NCBI RefSeq assembly: GCF_003573695.1
Contig: NC_039359.1
Coordinates: 139,711,939-139,775,938 of the forward strand
Direction of reading: 5' to 3'
Source of the DNA: Papaver somniferum
Taxonomy: Eukaryota; Streptophyta; Magnoliopsida; Ranunculales; Papaveraceae
Length of the DNA: 64,000 bases
Shown here piece by piece: positions 1 through 11,098 of this stretch. Positions within the stretch are counted from its first letter, which is position 1. Every line of letters begins with the position of its first letter. Both the position numbers and the translations under genes were made by a program. Below the pieces are notes generated by a model that made no database searches, had not been told where the DNA came from, and saw only the letters and a list, made by a program, of their open reading frames with translations.

Positions 1-608
1 GACGATAAGGTTAATCTTACACATACCATTAGTTTCAAGTAATTTTTTAAGTGATCGAATGATCAATACGAAAATTTCCGAGCTAACATCAAATGATTGT
101 CTCACACAAATCATATAAGATGTTCACGATAATTTTCACATGATCATCTTTTGCCTTAATATTTATTTTCCAACAAATAAATTATTTCAACTAAACTCGT
201 CAAGAATACGATGAACATAGCTAAAACAAAAAGCTTCCAACACGTATTTCGATAAATACATAAGCGAGATATACTTGGCTCGAAATATCAAATGTGTATA
301 ATGTAAAAGTCTAAATAGTTATACGACTTAGTATCACTAGAAGATAGAATAGAATAGACTTCTGAGTGATAGATAAGTTTTAGTCTCCACATACCTTTTG
401 TTGATGAAGTTCCTCCAAGCTCCTCAGTAGATCTTCTTCTTTAATTGGTGAACGCCGTGAAGTATTAAGCTCAACTACACATTCTATCTTAATCCGAGAC
501 ATAGCTATAAGTAGACTAGAAATCAAGTATATAGTTTTGATCAACTAAGCTTGACAAACAAGCTTGAGATAGCAACGCTTGCGAGTTCGACCGAACAATG
601 CTCTAACA
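1..608 (-). mobile_element. Ty1/copia LTR fragment (3' LTR, cut by window edge)
   Basis: Read on the minus strand this starts TGTTAGAGCA at 608 and matches the first 600 or so bases of the copia LTRs at 1467, 33534 and 36464. Bases 609-620 are the complement of a purine tract (AAATGGGGAGAT), so this is the 3' LTR of a minus-strand element whose remainder lies left of the window. Confidence 0.85.
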
Positions 609-1225
609 ATCTCCCCATTTGTCAATTTTAGTGACAAAACTACCAATACATATGGATTACAAAGTAAATAAACTTTGTAGCTTCTCATCCATCATGCTTT
701 ATTTCCTTGGCTCTTCAACTTTCCTTGAATTATTCGTTACTCCAAGTACTCAAGCGATTTTGAACGTGTTCAACTCAGCATCATTGTTGTTGAAGATCTG
801 TATCCATAATAATAAGAAACCGTTGTTCTCAATCATTGTTATACAGTGCCATAATATTATTATATCGAATCAAAGTCCAATTTCATCACAACTTTGAAAT
901 AATATTGTGGTGATATGTATCATTCCCCCTTAGTCAATACTTCCGTATTACAATGAAAACCATTCCCCCTTACATAATGATCCGTAAACCATATGTATGT
1001 AGTGTGAACTACCAAATAATTCTCCCCCTTTTTGTCAATATAAATTTGCGAAGGTACGAAAACTACGGAATCATAATGAAATTCTCAAAGAGATAATTCA
1101 TGAATAAAAGAGAACATAGCAACTTTGTTTCGATGATTTCACATAGTCGAAACTTAGTGTATAAATCAAGGAGTTTACAAAGATACAAGATAACTCCTAT
1201 AATATTCCACAGCCGCGCTCCCAAC
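609..1225 (-). mobile_element. Copia internal remnant beside the 3' LTR
   Basis: This is non-coding sequence collinear with the region next to the 3' LTR of element D (44672-45290) and with 32958-33533 of element A read in reverse. Similarity stops at about 1225, so the rest of the internal region is missing. Short ORFs here have no family signature. Confidence 0.7.
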
Positions 1226-1437
1226 AAAGATGATGACGTAAGGTTTTCTTATATCTCACAAACGTTATATGATTCATTAATCATTATCCGTATATTTTAT
1301 CAGGACTTAAAGGCATATGATGATTTTTCATTGCTAAGATGTAAAATCGCAAGTCACATTCTTTAGTCTAAAATTAGTTGAAGTAATAGTGTAAATCAGA
1401 AAATTTATATGTGTTGTACTTTCTCATCATTTCTTTG
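1226..1437. other. Unassigned AT-rich flank
   Basis: Sequence between the copia remnant and the tRNA-like half. I see no ORF, repeat or motif of note. Confidence 0.5.
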
Positions 1438-1466
1438 GTTATCTTAGCTTAGTTGGTAGAGGGCAT
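1438..1466 (+). tRNA. tRNA-like sequence, 5' half, split by element A
   Basis: It contains an A-box-like TAGCTTAGTTGG at 1445-1456. Joined to 35927-35970 after removing one copy of the GGCAT duplication, it gives 73 nt that divide as 7-2-4-8-4-1-5-7-5-5-5-7-5-7-1. The acceptor stem GTTATCT/AGACAAT pairs at 6 of 7 positions. The anticodon stem CATGG/TCATG pairs at 5 of 5, counting one G-T. The loop CTTTGAT would give anticodon TTG (Gln). The D and T stems each carry a mismatch, so this is probably a pseudogene, a divergent organelle-derived tRNA, or the head of a SINE. Confidence 0.45.
1462..1466. repeat. Target-site duplication of element A (left)
   Basis: GGCAT sits directly before the TG of the 5' LTR and is repeated directly after the 3' LTR at 35922-35926. 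Confidence 0.85.
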
Positions 1467-3842
1467 TGTTAGAGCACTGCTCTGTCAAACTCGCATGCGT
1501 TGCTATCTCAAGCATGTTTGTCAATGTTAGTGATCAAAACTGTAAGTCTTGATTTCTAGTCTCTTATAGCTAAGTCTCGGACTAGGATAGTAAGTGTAGT
1601 TGAGCTCAACGACTTCACCGTGATTCATCATTCAAGTAGAAGATCTACTCAAGGAACCAGTGGAACTTCTCGACAAAAAGATATGTGGATACTTGAACTT
1701 ATCTGTCACTCAAAAGTCTATATATTCTATCTCCTACTCTTTGAGAAAAAAGTCGTATGCTATATATATAGACTAGATCATACACATTTGGTATTTCGAG
1801 CTGAGTATACCTCGTCTATCTATATCTCGAAATATGTGTTGGTAAGCTTTTCCTTCGACCAAGTTTATCTTTACCTAGTGACGAAAGTCATGAATGTTTC
1901 AATCACTTTGAAAATTGCTTTGACGAGAAATAGTATGACAACTATATAACGTCCTCTAAGAATGTTTCAATGATTGGAATGAGAGTTTAGATTACATAAC
2001 CAATGGATTCCTTGAACCGAATTTTTCGAACTTTATTAATCAAGAGAACCGGAAGTATGGCAAGTGCCAAGTCCGCGAACTCAGTCCGCGAACTGCCGAA
2101 GTTCTCAAACCCGAGAATTTCTGCTGGGATTGAAAAACTGCTTGCTTGAGCCAAGTCCGCGAACCGGCCTATTTCTCGAACACGAGAATTTCTGCTGGAG
2201 TTTGTAAACTCTATCCGGTGTCTTAAGTCCGCGAACCTAGTCTGCAAACTTGAGAAGGTTATATATCTAAAGATGATTTCTGAACTTAATCTTAAAAGAC
2301 TAAGGAATGCATTTGCAAGCCGTGGCTATTAAAGTTCATAAACTGATTCGAGTGAATCAAATCATCTTTACTTCAATTATGTCTTGTGTAGTTACATAAG
2401 ATTTCATTGCAATTGAACAACTCACTTAACTAATTCATTTGAGTCAATTGACCTAGTTATGGTGAAGAAGAACATGGTTGGTATGAAGCGCTCATATGGT
2501 TAACCTCTTTGGGTAGACTATTGTTGAACCAACAATGCACATGTTTGGGTGCGGTTAACAAACCTAGAAGCGTACAGTCATTTGTGTATGTTTTCGATCT
2601 AACGGTTGAGAAATATTAGCTTGAATCTAAATCAGGTTTTCATCTAACGATGAATATTGATTGCTTTGTAACTAAGGAAAAACCCTGATTTGAAAGTCTA
2701 TATAAAGGAGACATCTAGTGTTGTGCAAAACTAATCCCCACACCTTACGTATGATACTAGTTTGCGTGCTAGAGTCGTTTCTCCTTTAACCTTTGGTTTT
2801 TTTCTTCTAAAACCAGGTTAACGACTTAAAGACTTCATTGGGATTGTGAATCCAGAAAGATACTACTTTTATCGTAGTTTTGTGATCTGATCTTGCATCT
2901 TCTATCGTAACAGTACAATCATATTCATTGGCTTGATATCGTGGGAGTTCTCCGATAGGCAAGATATAAAAAGTAATCACAAACACCTTCGTCTCATCGT
3001 TTGTGATTCCACGACATCTTGTTTCGCTACCATACGATTAAGATTATTGTGAGGTGATTTATTAATCTAGGCTGTTCTTCGGAAATATAAGACCGGATTA
3101 TCAATTAGTTCCTGTTCACCTTGATTATTATCAAAAGACGGAACAAAAAATTTAGGGTTTTTCTGTGGGAGACATATTGATCCTTTGATAGACTTGTCTT
3201 TGAGAGACAGAATTTTTTATTGTTACAGCCTGCGATTTTGGGTCGTAGCAACTCTTATTTGTGGGTGAGATCAGCTAAGGGAATCAAGTGAGCAGTATCC
3301 TGCTGGGATCAGAGGCGTAGGGAGTACAACTGTACCTTGGATCAGTGGAAGGCTGATTGGGGTTCAACTACAGTCCAGTCCGAAGTTAGCTTGGAGTAGG
3401 CTAGTGTATGTAGCGGCTTAATACAGTGTGTGTTCAATCTAGACTAGGTTCCGGGGTTTTTCTGCATTTGCGGTTTCCTCATTAATAATATTTCTGGTGT
3501 CTGTGTTATTTCAATTTCCGCATTATATTGTGTTAACTTTATAATTGAAATAATACAGGTTGTGTGTTAGATCAATCAATTGGAGAATCCGACCTAATGG
3601 TTGTTGATTGATATTGATTGACACTTGGATATTTGTCTTTGGTACCATCCAAGTTATTCATTGTGTTTGATTAGTACTCACAGTTTCTGTTTGAGAAAAT
3701 CAAATCAAGATAGAGATATAAACTCGTTGATATACTTTTAATTGATTAAGTCTTGTTGTTTCTCTTAAAAGTATATTCGAGTTTGTCCATACAGATTTCT
3801 AAGCAAAATATTGGGTGGTGTTGTTAGACCCCCGCTTTTTCA
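1467..3842 (+). repeat. 5' LTR of element A
   Basis: TGTTAGAGCA opens it and CTTTTTCA closes it. It is collinear with 33534-35921 throughout, with scattered substitutions and small indels. A TATA-like CTATATAAAGG lies at 2698-2708. Confidence 0.9.
2698..2708 (+). promoter_or_regulatory. TATA box of the copia LTR
   Basis: CTATATAAAGG follows an AT-rich stretch and recurs at the same LTR position near 34782, near 37703 and, on the minus strand, near 43445. This would place the transcript start around 2735. Confidence 0.6.
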
Positions 3843-3844
3843 AT

Positions 3845-3855
3845 TGGTATTAAAG
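3845..3855 (+). other. Primer-binding site of element A (decayed)
   Basis: TGGTATTAAAG follows the LTR end and differs at two positions from TGGTATCAGAG, the initiator-Met tRNA complement. Element D keeps the unmutated form at 48403-48417. Confidence 0.65.
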
Positions 3856-3907
3856 AAGGAAAACACGTTTAAAGACCTAATAAGTCTGTTTTTGTAACGA
3901 TCTGATT

Positions 3908-5404
3908 ATGGACTAGTCTATCTCTAATAACGTACCAGTTCAGAAATTACCAGATGATTCTAAAAGCTTGGATTCACCTGAGAGAACTGTCACATCTAAG
4001 TCAATATATAAACATTATCTTGAGGTAAAAACTGTTGATTGGGAAACTCTCCTAGAAGAACAGTTGGATGAACTTTCTGATGAAGGTGATTCAGATATTG
4101 ATAGAGATGTTGATGAGGAAGTCTCAGAGTATGTTAAGTTTTTAGATTCGTGGAAAATGAAGAAGATTACAACTCATGTCACACCTCTTCTGACTCCTCT
4201 CTGTCGAGAAAACAAGAAATCGAGAAGATGTTACGCAGGTGTTTATTTTACGAATCGTTCTAACGAATCGATCCTCAAGGATTCTGAGGAAAACCTACGT
4301 ATGAAGTCACTTGCATGTGATAATCTTTATCAAAAGTATTTTTTGTTGGAAGAGAAACTTGCAGAATCTGAAGCAAGGTTTAACTCTCAGTAAATTAGTT
4401 TTGATGACAGAGAAAGTGCTTATCTCGCTCGAGAAAAACGCCTTGAGGCTGATTTAGCTGTTGCTCTTGATAAAATCAAGATATTGGAAGATGACTTGAA
4501 AAAGTTCAATACTAGTTCAAGCAAATTAACCACTATGCTAGGAGCAATTAAAAATCATCGTCATACACGAGGATTGGGCTATAAGGGAATATATGCTCCA
4601 AGTATTAGCAAAGAGGTAAAATTTGTCAAGGCTAGTGATTCTTCTCAACAAAAGGTTTCCACTGATGGAAAAAGAGAAATACCTTCACCAGCAGTTAAGG
4701 TTCAAAAGAGCAAAGTATATCAACCTCCAAAGTCAGCACACACGGATCGAGGTAAGAACATTCCTTATGTTTGCCACTATTGCGGAAATAAAGGTCACCT
4801 GGAAAGGAGATGTCGTTTCCGTATAAGGAATGAGAAACTTCATGATGTTCTTGTTTGGGCATCACAAGAAGTTGTGAAACCAAAATCATATGTTAAGACT
4901 AATCCCCTTAACGCTACAGGTTGTAACCGTCCAACATTGAGGCGAAGTAATCAGTGTTGTGATAAATCTAGATTTGCCTATAAACTTCATACGAATCCTT
5001 TTCACAATCGTAATGGTTATCAAAAGGATAACTTCGTAAAGACGAAGACAAGATCTGATGCTCCCAGTTGGAGAAAGACTAACTTGCAAAAGAATAGTCA
5101 ATCCAATTCTCTTCCGAGAAATCTAGAAGAGACTAATGGGAAGAAGGATCATTTTGTTCCTAAACACACTCGCAAGTGGATACCAAAGAAAGTTAATGAT
5201 GCCTTGAGTGTGAAAAGGAATGATCTCCCGGAAAATTCCATGACTATGGAGAAGGCAGTATCCATGATGTTGGAACTTAAAAAGTTCTTTGAAAAATTGT
5301 ATGTGGATGTGGAAGGTTCTAATAGCGATCTCTTTCATGATAATCCAAAAGTCACTTGTGGTGAGCAAGACATTGTTCACCTCAACACAACTTTATTGTG
5401 TTGA
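3908..5404 (+). pseudogene. gag: Copia gag remnant of element A
   Basis: One frame runs from ATG at 3908 to TGA at 5404, interrupted by TAG at 3914 and TAA at 4391. The first residues (MD-stop-SISNNVP) match the start of the element D gag, but the UBN2-type gag domain present in D is absent, so an internal deletion is inferred. What remains is an acidic segment, a coiled-coil-like part (about 4290-4520), and an intact CCHC knuckle, CHYCGNKGHLERRC, near 4780-4820, followed by a basic Asn/Lys-rich tail. The knuckle implies RNA binding in the original protein. The two stops and missing domain make it non-functional as an assembly protein. Confidence 0.8.
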
Positions 5405-7350
5405 AAGTGCATCCTCACCAAGGAACTCCCTGCTATATATACGGTGAGGGAAACACGAGAATTGGGGCACACATATTATGTTCGGTAAGGTTGTAGAATT
5501 CGATTGGATTCTTCTAAAAAGGTATGTCTATAAACTTGAGCAATATTTGTTTTTTTATTTTATTAGAATAATTATAATGATCCATGTACCTTTCTTATCG
5601 TTCATTTCTACCTAACTTGATCTGTGTTTAAGGTTCTTAAATGTTTAGGTTTGAAAACATTAATTCAAGATGTTTGGACTACATGGTACACATACCAAGT
5701 ATGCTACCATCATTTAAAATCAAAATCCAGGGGTTTAAGTTCGCATACCCAGTTTGCAAACTGCTCCAAGTTATAAAAATTCGTTTGCAAACCCGTATGC
5801 ATACTTGCCTGTAGACGTCGATATTCAGTAAACTTGTTTTGGCCGTAATTTCTTCGTCCGAACTCGGAATGACCTCATTCGTTTTTCATTCTCTTCCTCT
5901 TTGATTACTCTTCAAAATGAAGATGAGAATTTCGGAATTTGGATGAGTTAAGGTTGGTATTTTTCCTGTCTCTTGTTTTTGAGTGTTTTTCTCCGTTTCA
6001 TTGCACTTGCTCCACTTCTCTTGGACTTGGGCACTTGTATTCTTGGAGTAATACTCTTCTAAGCTAATTGTAGCTTTTACAAGAATGTTGTTGGTGAATC
6101 ACAAAGAAGGAAGTTCAAGAACGGGCAGTAGTATGCATTACTATGGGAATCTTGAATGTTCACAATCATCTTATGTGAACTGTAGTGCATAGTCGTTAAT
6201 GACTATGTATGTTCTTGTTTGTTAAGAAAATATTTTTATACGCTTTTAGTAGCTATTCTTGGTGTAAATCCGAGCGAAAAAGATTGATTCTACCCTTTAA
6301 GGAAAAATTATCTTATATGTGCATTACGAGTTTGTCTTGATGCCTAGGAAACTTCTTATGAGAATTTATTCTTGTTTTTGAGAAGGATTACTAGGGTTTG
6401 GAATAGCGATGATTGTGACTACACATAGATATTATTTTCATCTTCATGTTTTTAGGTTTTTGGGTTAATATTCTAAAACTTTTTGGAGGATGATGTTTTG
6501 CAGTATTCAATCTTTATGATTTGTTATATTGTAACTTGTTATGGGATATGTATGTTTGCTCCCGTGAACTTGAAAGTCCCATACTTTGTCAAAAGTAAAG
6601 TCGTTTGTGTTCGGTATTCACGTACTGGTAAAAGGATGAATGGACTTTTGACAAATACAAAAGTTAAGCCTATATTGTCAATTATGTTGATGGAAGATAG
6701 GTTAAAATCTTTTGTTTACAAGGATTATGTCTATTATTGTTGTTATGCAAATAATGATTGAAGATAGAATGAATCCTTATGTATTCTACGGTATAGATCT
6801 TCATTGATCCATCTTTTTGTATTACCGTAAGGCTCCATTACGTGTCTTATGTTGAGCACGATACAACTAAGTTGATTATTCTTGATTAGCTTTGTTGGTT
6901 GTTCCGTAAGGTACGTTATGTTGAGCATTTAGAACTAAAGTAATAACCTTCTTGGTTATTTAGTTATCACTCCACAAGTTCTCTTGTGTTGAGTACATGA
7001 ACGATTAAGCCAATCACTCTCTTGTATGGTTAACTTAGTCGTTGCTCCATAAGTATACTTATGTTGAGCATAATGAAGTTAAATTGATCACTTTTGTGGT
7101 TAATTTGATTATGTATTCCGATTAGATTATTCATGGGTTTACTTATGAATAATTTGATTGAGTGTTGATATAAAAATCATTCTCATGGTTTTGGTGTCCA
7201 ATAAAATCCTTCGTTTCTCTTGAAATTAAGGTCGCTCGTTGTTGTTCCCTTGGGAATGACATCAAATGGGGGAGAGTTCTTTTGAACTTGTGCTTAATGG
7301 TCATATCTTGAGGGTTGTGCGGCTGTGGAATTTTAGAGGGGTTATCTTGT
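5405..7350 (+). mobile_element. Non-coding internal region of element A, up to the element B insertion
   Basis: The stretch 6330-7350 is collinear with element D read in reverse (about 46020 down to 45240), which identifies it as the 3' non-coding part of this copia family. Repeated motifs around ATGTTGAGCA occur between 6840 and 7080. The 92-codon ORF at 6483-6761 has no recognisable domain and I do not call it a gene. The host sequence resumes at 32958. Confidence 0.75.
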
Positions 7351-9915
7351 TGTTTATGGGTGAAAACTATTTATGCTGGTTTTGGTAATTTTGAGGTGTG
7401 TGTGGATGATAAATGAATCTAAACCCTAAAAAAATGCACTGCACGGGAGTGCTTTCTGATTCGAGAGATCAATCTGTACAATTCTTGCCTAAACCAAGAA
7501 ATGGTCATTCCAGACTCGCTTCGGTCACAAAGTGAAGGAGATGGGGTTGATCTTAGGGAGGGAAGCGAAGAAGGTGTTGAGATTGTGAAGGTGTTGGCTG
7601 CTTATGACTTGTATCAGAATACTGAACTGGCTTACAGGATGTAAACAATCATCTCTGCGTGTTTGAATACGTTGTATTAACACTTGGTTTCCCCCTCTCT
7701 TTTGGAAATAGGGAGGAGAACCTATTTATACAAGTCATTGAGCCTAACCCACGTCTCTCGTGGGAAGTGGAGGAAGTGGAGTGATGGAGTAGTGGAGTCG
7801 TGCTAGTGATTGTCACACGATCAGGTATAAGCCCACTTCTCCCATCATCACTAACCTTCCATGTTTTCCTGACACATTCTTGTGATGGCGCGTTGCACGC
7901 TGTAGACCGCCAGACCAATACCCCAGTAAGTATCCCCCAGTTTGTGACACGATTAATGTCTCGAGTGTGTGGATCGTGGGACCCACAAAAGGTAGCATAC
8001 AGTGCTAGGTTAAATAACTAAGTTATTTGGAAAGTCAATATCCATAAAATATCGTGTGTATTATACGCATGTTACGCATCGAATATATTCAATATGCATG
8101 AAGTATCGTTGTTTTAAAGCTTAACGGAGTAAGTCACGAATTAAGCGTCTTAAAACAGCATCAAGTCCAGCCATGTTCGAGTGACCGTTTGGAGGTTGCA
8201 TGGACGAGCCATGCCTTGGCCGATCACTCTACAGGGAAGAGTGGCGGACGATGACCATGGTGATGCCTCACTGGTCGCCTAACTCATATCCTAGGTCGTA
8301 CGTCCAAGCTAGCGAAGTTGCACGGACGAGATGGCTTGCGACCCTATCTGCGACCGTTGGATTATGGTTTGGGAGGTGCGCAAGCACCCACTTTAAGCTC
8401 AATCGAATTTGAGCTTAGGGGACGATTTTGGAGGGACCGATTGGTTCTGCATGGAGGTGGCCCGCCGGTGCTCACGTCCATGCTAGCTTGTCTCGTGAAG
8501 GTGCGATCTAAACCACTCGATTCGACCGGCGAAGAGGAGTGGTCGAGATCTGTTTTCAATAGGAATCTTGTGTCGCAAGGGATTCCTTAAGGAGGAGGGG
8601 CATGCCACCTTTGGGCGCACGAATCGAGGCGTCTGGTCCTGCCTTGCTCTGGTCGGTCGGACAAAGAGATAGACGGGCCCACGATGATCATGTAGATACT
8701 CTCTGGACCTCCTTAGACTATTCCTGCACCCTTCATCCAGGCTGGCGAATATGGACGCTCGTGATCGATTTACGACACATGTAATATGCCGCAAACCCTA
8801 ATTAGGGTTTTATGTTGGTCGCGCGCATGCTACTTTTGCCGGACGAATTTGCATGCTATGCTCTTCGTATAGACTGACCGACCACGTGGGACCCATATTG
8901 GCCGGTGGTGAACATGGTGATACCTGACCGACGGTCCTGGGTGTAATCTAAGCCATCCAACCATGCTTACGAAGTTGGATGGTCGTGATCAATTTGGATT
9001 TCCACGGTTTCCTAAAGCATCACTCCAGCCATGTTTGGTCAATCGTTTATTGCTCCATAGCTTGGTTGTGGGAGAACCGATCAGATAGGTGGAAAGTGGG
9101 CCCGCCAATAGGCGTACCAACACTTCTCCAATTGATCGCGGGACAATCCAAGTCATCCAACCGTGCCTGCAAAGTTGGACGGTCGCGACTTATTTTGAGA
9201 CCATTTTTGACAGTCCTGCGCATGCTAACCACTCCATGCCTGCTCGACCATCCTCTTCAGGGCTGGCGTTTGGTGGATATTTGGGGGTAAGGCATGCGTT
9301 CGACCAGCCAGGGCATAACCGGGCCGCTGGTATTCATTGTGGTGATAGCCTGCTCCTACTGAGGATCGTCTAGGCTATCGAATCATGCGGCCAACCTGCG
9401 TGGTCATGATTATTTCCGACACTGGCACGGGCAGTCCAGATTATACTCAATCGGGCTAGTATAACACACCGAGAGGAATGCTCAATCGGGCTAGTATAAC
9501 ACACCGAGAGACTTTACTCAATCGGGTTAGTATAACACACCGAGAGATAGCCTGTACGGGCATTTCGTGCATCCCTCACTATTGACACTCGGAGATTCGT
9601 GTTACCATGTTAGGAGCAACACTCAGTCCCCATGCCGCATCAACAGTGAGGGTTCCCGGGAACAACACAGGAAATACAAGGCTAATAAAGTATTATTTAA
9701 TAATGCTATAAATCCACAGAAAATCGGGATTGTTGCTACATGCTCCGTTCTGGGTGTATTTAATTCACAGGGATTGTTGCCACATGCTTCATTATAGGTG
9801 AATTAATAAAGTGAAGAAGTATTCATCACTCAAATGGTTTTATCCTTTACAGGATGTCAGCCTATTAAATTCGGCTTTTACAATTTTAGCCTTAAACAAA
9901 AATCCACCATCAACA
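7351..9915 (-). repeat. Left (3') LTR of element B
   Basis: It is collinear with 15281-16767 plus 31911-32957 and ends ACCATCAACA at 9915. On the minus strand TATAAATAG lies at 7722-7730, the same position as the promoter of the right LTR. The centre (about 8200-9400) is GC-richer than the rest and holds degenerate repeats around GTTGGATGGTCG. Confidence 0.9.
9445..9546. repeat. Three tandem copies of a 30-bp LTR motif
   Basis: The unit starts CTCAATCGGGCTAG and ends CACCGAGAG. It begins at about 9445, 9481 and 9516. The partner LTR has only two copies (32524-32588). Confidence 0.85.
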
Positions 9916-10159
9916 TTAAGTCCCTGCCTAGCACAGAATGATTATATTGTTGTGGGGTAGGCATGAAATGGTGATAAATACACGTGAGAAAAACAAGATG
10001 GAAGGAGCTTACCCGGAAAAGCCTTGATCAACTGCTAGCAATTGCCCATGTGAACGCACCGTTGCAAGCATGGAATTTTGGGTGGGACCGGTTTCCTTCC
10101 TTGAGTGTTCGAAAAAAAAAAGAAATCCTTTTTCCATCGGGATTCTCCAATTTTTTGTC
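9916..10159. other. Element B purine tract and PMD-B upstream region
   Basis: Next to the LTR, the minus strand reads GGCAGGGACTTAA, a plausible polypurine tract; element C has a similar AGCAGGAGACTTAG. The remainder is the upstream region of the plus-strand PMD gene. No ORF of note. Confidence 0.5.
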
Positions 10160-10167
10160 TATAAAAG
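10160..10167 (+). promoter_or_regulatory. TATA box of PMD-B
   Basis: TATAAAAG is followed within about 150 bp by a pyrimidine-rich leader and a good splice donor. Element C has TATAAAAG at the matching position before its own PMD gene (20600). The transcript is inferred to start near 10190. Confidence 0.6.
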
Positions 10168-10241
10168 GGGACCGACCCCTTCTTTTTTTATTATTATTTT
10201 TCTCTCGCCCAGCTCCTTACGCCCGCAGCTGCTGCTGGTCA

Positions 10242-10281
10242 CGCCGCCGCCGCCACCGGAGCTCGCCGCCGCCGCCGCCGG
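10242..10281 (+). repeat. CCG/GCC trinucleotide repeat in the PMD-B leader
   Basis: Two runs of GCC triplets are separated by an ACCGGAGCTC spacer in the untranslated exon. The PMD-C leader has a shorter GCCGCC run (about 20696-20706). Confidence 0.8.
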
Positions 10282-10301
10282 AACTTGCAGTCTTCCGTCA
10301 G

Positions 10302-11097
10302 GTAAGCGTCCCGTTTTTTTTTTCTTTTTCGCAAACCCTAATTTCTTAGGTAGAATCCTTTTTCTCTTGAGAGAATTGTAGGCGCAACTTCTTTGTAAAA
10401 TATACCATGATTAATTCCTCCACTGCCGATATTGCTAGGATTGCTTAGTAAAATAAACCATGAATCCCATGAATATGTTTTTTTTTTCTCCTCTTTTCCC
10501 TCGTTGCATGCAAAACCTAGCCTTAGGTTATAACTTGATAAAAACCCCCGGTCAAGATTCCGTAGACACGATTCCCATGAATAGTTTCCCATAGAAAATC
10601 GTGTCATGATGTGTACGTGAATGCGGCCCTACCATACATGCTTGATTGAATGTGGGTCCCACCGTGTACGCCTGATTGAACATCGACCATATACCAGCCT
10701 TGTGACCTCGACCAACACCGGCTTCGTGACCTCGACCATCCTTGCTTGCTGACGTGGCCCAATACCATCCTTGTGACCTTGATCGGCCTTGACCAATACC
10801 GGCCTGACGTGACCCAATACCAGCCTACTTGCGTGATGTGATATCAGTCTTTCTTGTGTGACGGGATATTAGCCTTGCGATATCGACCAACACCAGCTTC
10901 GTGGACTTGACTAACACCGGCCTAATTTGCTGACATGGCCCAATAGCAGCCTTGTTTGCACGTGACCCAATACCAGCCTTGCTTGCTTTTCCCAGCCTGG
11001 TGTATTTTAACGTGAATGTGTGTCCTGCTCGGCCGTGATTACACATCTCATGATACGCGTTTACGTACAAGTACTGACTCCCCCGCTTTTATTGTAG
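10302..11097 (+). other. Inferred 5'-UTR intron of PMD-B
   Basis: The donor CAG/GTAAGC at 10302 and acceptor TTTATTGTAG ending at 11097 frame 796 bp with no coding potential. The start codon is one base after the acceptor. PMD-C has the same arrangement with a 924-bp intron. Confidence 0.55.
10640..10990. repeat. Degenerate minisatellite in the PMD-B leader intron
   Basis: More than ten imperfect units of roughly 25-35 bp built on phrases such as GACCTCGACCAACACCGGC and GACGTGACCCAATACCAGCC. It is GC-richer than the surroundings and lies inside the inferred intron. Confidence 0.7.
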
Positions 11098-11098
11098 A

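Noticed and set aside
619..1366. Two ORFs of about 90 codons near the window start
   Set aside because: They lie in copia non-coding remnant or plain flank and have no recognisable features.
6483..6761. 92-codon ORF in element A
   Set aside because: It lies in sequence shared with the non-coding 3' region of the copia family and shows no domain or conserved frame.
8200..9300. Several overlapping ORFs of 60-100 codons on both strands
   Set aside because: They lie in the GC-richer part of an LTR, overlap on both strands, and are frame-broken in the partner LTR.
10629..11070. Minus-strand ORFs of 62 and 81 codons upstream of PMD-B
   Set aside because: They are translations of the minisatellite units, with no independent support.
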